A stretch of 64,000 bases of DNA from Blastococcus sp. TBT05-19. Its GTDB lineage: Bacteria > Actinomycetota > Actinomycetes > Mycobacteriales > Geodermatophilaceae. Below the pieces are notes generated by a model. That model did not search any database. It had not been told where the DNA came from and saw only the letters and a program-made list of their open reading frames with translations. Made by a program: the position numbers and the translations under genes. Within the stretch, counting starts at the first letter, position 1; the number at the start of each line of letters is the position of its first letter. Shown piece after piece: positions 60,144 to 64,000 of the stretch. The DNA is taken from NCBI RefSeq assembly GCF_003319095.1, contig NZ_QOHI01000005.1:310001-374000 (forward strand). The letters are read 5' to 3'.

Positions 60144-60153
60144 CGACGCGTCG
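60144..60153. promoter_or_regulatory. Palindrome near tetR start
   Basis: CGACGCGTCG, a perfect 10-bp palindrome 16 nt from the tetR ATG; a second, GGTGCACC, is at 60185-60192. Possible autoregulatory sites, but short palindromes are common in such GC-rich DNA. Confidence 0.3.
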
Positions 60154-60201
60154 TCGGCACATCCTGCGCGGCCGGCACCGCACAGGTGCACCCGGCCCGT
60201 T

Positions 60202-60250
60202 GTGAGGTGAACGGAACGCAAGCGTGACGCCCGGGTCGACGACGGGAAAC
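60202..60250 (+). promoter_or_regulatory. GlnR-like binding site upstream of nitrate reductase
   Basis: Half-sites at exact 11-bp steps: GTGAG (60202), GGAAC (60213), GTGAC (60224), a poor GTCGA (60235) and GAAAC (60246). This approximates the actinobacterial GlnR pattern gTnAC-n6-GaAAC repeated. It ends 23 nt before GTG 60274, implying nitrogen control of the nitrate/nitrite reductase genes. Confidence 0.55.
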
Positions 60251-60273
60251 GACGGCGACGCACTCTCGTCCCC

Positions 60274-62856
60274 GTGCCCGCTCCCGCCACGCCGCCGACC
60301 GCCGTCCCCGGCGCCCGGGGCACGCGGACGACGAGCACGCACTGCCCCTACTGCTCGCTGCAGTGCGGGATGGCCGTGACCGCCGGCGACCGGCCGGCGA
60401 CCCTCGTGCCGCTGGACTTCCCGACCAACCGCGGCGGCCTCTGCTCCAAGGGCTGGTCCGCCACCGAGCTGCTCGACCACCCCGAGCGGCTCACCCGCCC
60501 GCTGGTCCGGGCCGTCCCCGGCGATCGCACCAGCCCGCTGGTGGAGAGCACCTGGGAGGACGCGCTCGGCCGGCTGGTCGAGGCGATCGGGCGCACCCAG
60601 GCCGCACACGGCCGCGACGCCGTCGGCTGCTTCGGCGGTGGGTCGCTGACCAACGAGCAGGCCTACCAGTTCGGCAAGTTCGCCCGGGTCGCGCTGCGCA
60701 CGTCCGCCATCGACTACAACGGCCGGTTCTGCATGTCCTCGGCCGCGGGCGCGGCGAACCGCGCGTTCGGCCTGGACCGCGGCCTGCCGTTCCCGCTCAG
60801 CGACATCGCCGAGGCCGACGTCGTCGTGCTGGTGGGCAGCAACCCGGCCGACACCATGCCGCCGGTGATGCAGTGGTTCGACGCCGGGCGCGAGCGCGGT
60901 GCGCAGCACGTCGTCGTCGATCCGCGGCGCACCGCGACCGCCCGGAACGCCGGGCTGCACCTGCAGCCGCTGCCCGGCACCGACCTCGCGCTCGCCAACG
61001 GCCTGCTGCACATCGCCCTCGCCGAGGGGCTGGTGGACGACCAGTACGTGGCGGAACGCACCACCGGGTTCGACGCGGTCAAGGCCGGTGTGGCCGCCTA
61101 CTGGCCCGACCGCGTCGAGCGGCTCACCGGCGTGCCGGTCGCCGACCAGCGGCGCACGGTGTTCGCCCTGGCCCGCGCGGACACGGCCATGATCCTCACC
61201 GCCCGCGGCGCGGAGCAGCACCGCAGCGGCACCGACACCGCGCAGGCGTGGATCAACCTCGCGCTGGCCCTCGGCCTACCCGGACGGCGGGGGAGCGGCT
61301 GGGGCACCGTCACCGGCCAGGGCAACGGGCAGGGCGGCCGCGAGCACGGGCAGAAGGCCGACCAGCTGCCCGGCTACCGGTCGCTGGCCGACCCCGCGGC
61401 CCGCGCGCACGTCGCCGCCGTCTGGGGCGTCGACCCCGACGACCTGCCGATGCCGGGGAAGAGCGCCTTCGAGCTGCTCGACGCGCTCGGCACCGACGGC
61501 GGGGTGCGCACGCTGCTGGTCCTGGCGTCCAACGTCGCCGTGAGCGCCCCCGACGCCCGCCGGGTGATCAGCCGGCTGCGGGACCTCGACTTCCTCGCTG
61601 TCAGCGACTTCTTCCTCTCCGAGACCGCTGAGCTCGCCGACGTCGTCCTGCCCAGCGCCATGTGGGCGGAGGAGGCAGGGACGATGACCAACCTCGAGGG
61701 CCGGGTGATCCGCCGGCGGCGCGCGCTGGATCCGCCGATCGGCGTCTCCGACGACCTGCAGCTGCTCGCCGTCCTCGCCGATCGGCTCGGGGCGACCGGC
61801 TTCAGCGGCGACCCGGAGACGGTCTTCGAGGAGCTCCGCCGGGCCAGCGCGGGTGGCACCGCCGACTACTCCGGGATCAGCTACCGGCGGATCGACGAGG
61901 AGCAGGGAGTCTTCTGGCCCTGTCCCGGCGACACCCACCCCGGCACGCCCCGGCTGTTCACCGAGCGGTTCGCCACCCCGGACGGCCGGGCCCGCTTCGT
62001 CCGGGTCGAGCACGTCGAAGCCTCCGAGCGGCCCGACGCCGAGTACCCGCTCGTGCTCACCACCGGCCGCGTCCTGGCGCAGTACCAGTCGGGCACCCAG
62101 ACCCGGCGGTCGCGCAGCCTGCAGATGGTCGCGCCCACGCCGCGGGCCGAGCTGCACCCCGACCTCGCCCGCCGGCTCGGCATCCAGCAGGACGACGCCG
62201 TCGAGCTCGCCACCCGCCGCGGGCGCGCCCGCTTCCACGCGCAGGTCACCGACACCATCCGGCCCGACGTCGTCTTCGTGCCCTTCCACTGGGGCGGCGG
62301 CGCCAGCGCCAACGCGCTCACCGACGCCGACGCGCTCGACCCGACGTCGAAGATGCCCGCCTTCAAGGTCTGCGCGGTCGCCGTCTCCCGTGTCGGCGGC
62401 CCCGAGGAACGCGTCCCGCCACCGCCCGCGGCGACCCAGCCGCACCCCCGCGACCACGCCTCACCGACCGCCCGCGAACCCCGCCGTCCCACCCGGAAGA
62501 GGAGCACCGTGAAGAGCACACCCCGCTTCCTGCAAGGCGTCTTCCCGATCACCGGCGACGGGCTGGCCAAGCCCGGCCCCGTCGACCCGGCCCTGCGCTA
62601 CACGGTGCCCGCCGGCTGCAGCGCGCAGGCGCTGTACTTCCGCGGCGGGAACGCGACCGCGGAGCTGGTCTACGTGCTGCTGGTGCGCGACGGCGAGCCG
62701 GTGCGCTGGTTCCCGATCGGGGCGAAGGCCGACACGCACGTGCCGCTCCGGGTGGTCGAGGACCTGCCGGGCGGCTCGGTGGTGGAGCTGCACGCGGCGG
62801 CGCCCGAGGGCGTCGTCGGCGAGATCGTGGTCGACCTGGGTCTGGTGGAGGTCTGA
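60274..62856 (+). CDS. nasC: Assimilatory nitrate reductase catalytic subunit with C-terminal extra domain
   Basis: Reduces nitrate to nitrite in the cytoplasm for nitrogen assimilation. 860 aa as an uninterrupted frame. The N-terminal [4Fe-4S] site has C24, C27, C31 and C57 (HCPYCSLQCGM, GGLCSKGW); the molybdopterin-guanine dinucleotide domains follow: DYNGRFCMSSAAGAANRAFG with a Cys, LVGSNPADTMPPVMQWFD, LPSAMWAEEAGTMTNLEGRV, and the C-terminal dinucleotide-binding domain (~560-705: LVLTTGRVLAQYQSGTQTRR). A Pro/Arg-rich joint (~706-745) leads to a separate ~115-residue domain. The joint contains an internal GTG with a good ribosome-binding site, so two polypeptides are possible. The stop overlaps nirB by 1 nt. 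Confidence 0.92.
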   Translation: MPAPATPPTAVPGARGTRTTSTHCPYCSLQCGMAVTAGDRPATLVPLDFPTNRGGLCSKGWSATELLDHPERLTRPLVRAVPGDRTSPLVESTWEDALGRLVEAIGRTQAAHGRDAVGCFGGGSLTNEQAYQFGKFARVALRTSAIDYNGRFCMSSAAGAANRAFGLDRGLPFPLSDIAEADVVVLVGSNPADTMPPVMQWFDAGRERGAQHVVVDPRRTATARNAGLHLQPLPGTDLALANGLLHIALAEGLVDDQYVAERTTGFDAVKAGVAAYWPDRVERLTGVPVADQRRTVFALARADTAMILTARGAEQHRSGTDTAQAWINLALALGLPGRRGSGWGTVTGQGNGQGGREHGQKADQLPGYRSLADPAARAHVAAVWGVDPDDLPMPGKSAFELLDALGTDGGVRTLLVLASNVAVSAPDARRVISRLRDLDFLAVSDFFLSETAELADVVLPSAMWAEEAGTMTNLEGRVIRRRRALDPPIGVSDDLQLLAVLADRLGATGFSGDPETVFEELRRASAGGTADYSGISYRRIDEEQGVFWPCPGDTHPGTPRLFTERFATPDGRARFVRVEHVEASERPDAEYPLVLTTGRVLAQYQSGTQTRRSRSLQMVAPTPRAELHPDLARRLGIQQDDAVELATRRGRARFHAQVTDTIRPDVVFVPFHWGGGASANALTDADALDPTSKMPAFKVCAVAVSRVGGPEERVPPPPAATQPHPRDHASPTAREPRRPTRKRSTVKSTPRFLQGVFPITGDGLAKPGPVDPALRYTVPAGCSAQALYFRGGNATAELVYVLLVRDGEPVRWFPIGAKADTHVPLRVVEDLPGGSVVELHAAAPEGVVGEIVVDLGLVEV
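62509..62856 (+). CDS. Possible separately translated small protein within the nitrate reductase frame
   Basis: GTG 62509 is preceded by AAGAGGAG at ideal spacing and would give 115 aa: STPRFLQGVFPITGDGLAKP, then LRYTVPAGCSAQALYFRGGN, AELVYVLLVRDGEPVRWFPI and VVELHAAAPEGVVGEIVVDL. It is beta-rich with a strongly conserved look. Similar small proteins occur as independent genes in actinobacterial nitrate clusters, as I recall. Here no stop codon separates it from nitrate reductase, so it may be a fused domain, an independently initiated protein, or both. The gap-free frame is what is seen; separate initiation is inference. Confidence 0.5.
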   Translation: MKSTPRFLQGVFPITGDGLAKPGPVDPALRYTVPAGCSAQALYFRGGNATAELVYVLLVRDGEPVRWFPIGAKADTHVPLRVVEDLPGGSVVELHAAAPEGVVGEIVVDLGLVEV

Positions 62857-64000
62857 TGACTGCGATCCTCGGAGCCCGCCTCGCCGGCGCCAGCACCCTG
62901 CACCTCGACGAGGAGCTCGATCCCCGCGGCCGCCTCGTCGTCGTCGGCAACGGCATGGCCGGCGCCCGCTTCGTGGAGGAGGTCCTCGAACGCGGCGGCG
63001 GCGAGCAGTTCCGAATCACCGTCTTCGGCGACGAGCCGCACGGCAACTACAACCGGATCATGCTCTCGCCGGTGCTGGCGGGGGAGTCGCACGAGGACGA
63101 CATCGTGCTCAACTCCCACGACTGGTACGCCGACAACGGCATCGACCTGCGAGCCGGCGTCCGGGTGCAGCGGATCGACACCGCCGCCAAGCAGGTGCAC
63201 GCAGCCGACGGCAGCGTCACCGCCTACGACCACCTGGTCCTGGCCACCGGCAGCTACTCGTTCATCCCGCCCATGAACGGCGTCCGGACCGCCGACGGCG
63301 AGCTGCTCGGCGGCGTCTACGGCTTCCGAACGATCGACGAGACCCGGGCGATGCTCGAGGCCACCGGTCGCTGCACGCGGGCGGTCGTGATGGGCGGCGG
63401 CTTGCTCGGCCTGGAGGCGGCCCGCGCGCTGCAGGGCCACGGGTTGCAGGTCGAGCTCGTGCACGCGATGCCGTGGCTGATGAACGCCCAGCTGTCCCGG
63501 GAGGCCGGCAGCATCCTCGAGCGGAGCGTCGAGGCCTTGGGCATCACCGTGCACCTCGACGTGCTCGCCACCGAGGTGCTCGGCACCGGGCACGTCGAGG
63601 GCGTGGTGCTCGAGGACGGCCGGCGGCTCGACTGCGACCTGCTCGTCGTCGCCGCCGGGGTCCGCCCGCACACCGACGTCGCCGTCCGGTCGGGCCTGGA
63701 GGTCGAGCGGGCGATCGTCGTGGACGACCAGCTGCGCACCGACGACGCCGACGTCTACGCGATCGGCGAGTGCGCCCAGCACCGCGGCTCTGTCTACGGC
63801 CTGGTGGCACCTGCCTGGGAGCACGCGAAGGTGCTGGCCGACGTCCTGACCGGGACCGACCCCGACGCCGAGTACACCGGCAGCCGGACGGCGACCAAGC
63901 TCAAGGTCGCCGGGGTCGACGTCGCCACCATGGGCACCAGCACCCCCGAGCGGGACGACGACGAGTTCCTGGTGATCTCCGAGCCGAAGCGCGGGGTGCA
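62856..64000 (+). CDS. nirB: Nitrite reductase large subunit (5' part)
   Basis: NAD(P)H-dependent reduction of nitrite to ammonium, following nitrate reductase. The frame is open to the window end: 381 codons of ~840. ATG overlaps the upstream TGA (TGATG). FAD-binding motif LVVVGNGMAGARFVEEVL at ~28-45, HGNYNRIMLSPVLAGE, LVLATGSYSFIPPMNG, NAD-binding VVMGGGLLGLEAARAL at ~170-185, and YAIGECAQHRG closing the FAD domain near residue 305. The [2Fe-2S]-like, siroheme and [4Fe-4S] parts lie outside the window. The NirB assignment over a stand-alone rubredoxin-type reductase rests on the conserved HGNYNRIMLS motif and the context. Confidence 0.9.
   Translation, partial: MTAILGARLAGASTLHLDEELDPRGRLVVVGNGMAGARFVEEVLERGGGEQFRITVFGDEPHGNYNRIMLSPVLAGESHEDDIVLNSHDWYADNGIDLRAGVRVQRIDTAAKQVHAADGSVTAYDHLVLATGSYSFIPPMNGVRTADGELLGGVYGFRTIDETRAMLEATGRCTRAVVMGGGLLGLEAARALQGHGLQVELVHAMPWLMNAQLSREAGSILERSVEALGITVHLDVLATEVLGTGHVEGVVLEDGRRLDCDLLVVAAGVRPHTDVAVRSGLEVERAIVVDDQLRTDDADVYAIGECAQHRGSVYGLVAPAWEHAKVLADVLTGTDPDAEYTGSRTATKLKVAGVDVATMGTSTPERDDDEFLVISEPKRGV

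Overview
The window is a compact, very GC-rich stretch with frequent GTG starts, GTGA/ATGA stop-start overlaps and Actinobacteria-type gene order (rpe-ribD-ribE-ribBA-ribH-hisE-hisG, DUF222/HNH protein, DUF3516 helicase, LAXTG-type cell-wall signal). The gene families and style point to a soil or rock actinobacterium, most likely Geodermatophilaceae-like (Blastococcus/Geodermatophilus/Modestobacter); the genus is an inference. I saw no rRNA, tRNA, CRISPR array, insertion sequence, prophage or integration scar; this looks like ordinary chromosome.

Layout. 1-5.6 kb: riboflavin biosynthesis genes chained to hisE and hisG, then an SSI-like lipoprotein. 5.6-9.5 kb: an AllH/DUF2877 gene divergent from a PucR regulator, with a large DNA dyad before pucR. 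9.6-14.6 kb: two NAD(P)-binding proteins, a HAD phosphatase, an EamA exporter, a DUF998 membrane protein and small unknowns, one of them behind a near-consensus LexA (SOS) box. 14.9-19.5 kb: a 1519-residue secreted nuclease/5'-nucleotidase with a sortase-type tail. 19.6-29.5 kb: MalQ, HrpB, a DUF222/HNH protein, a LysE exporter, and an LLM oxidoreductase overlapping a GH13 trehalose-synthase-like enzyme. 29.6-31.6 kb: two coupled TauE/SafE permeases and a universal stress protein.

31.6-45.6 kb is the most coherent metabolic region. A tripartite tricarboxylate transporter (tctC-tctB-tctA-usp) diverges from a LysR regulator across a perfect inverted repeat. It is followed by a complete aldarate route: glucarate dehydratase, talarate/galactarate dehydratase, 5-dehydro-4-deoxyglucarate dehydratase and 2-oxoglutarate semialdehyde dehydrogenase. 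Collinear and often overlapping with these are an ATP-grasp enzyme, an AEC transporter, malate:quinone oxidoreductase and a D-2-hydroxyglutarate dehydrogenase-like flavoprotein. The likely physiology is uptake of D-glucarate/galactarate and conversion to 2-oxoglutarate, feeding the TCA cycle.

45.6-60.1 kb is a mosaic of housekeeping and stress functions: DUF3516 helicase, a 43-codon CPEC microprotein with PHO-box-like repeats upstream, a YghA-type SDR, MmuM, a long YidD, a phosphotransferase, ArfB, a TetR-controlled DUF1761/DUF1905/DUF1905 set, hydrolase and acetyltransferases, and a PRC-barrel/DUF2382 stress protein with a SigB-like promoter. 60.1-64 kb begins a nitrate-assimilation locus: a TetR regulator divergent from assimilatory nitrate reductase (with a C-terminal extra domain) and the nitrite reductase large subunit cut by the window end. 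The intergenic region carries GlnR-like half-sites at 11-bp steps.
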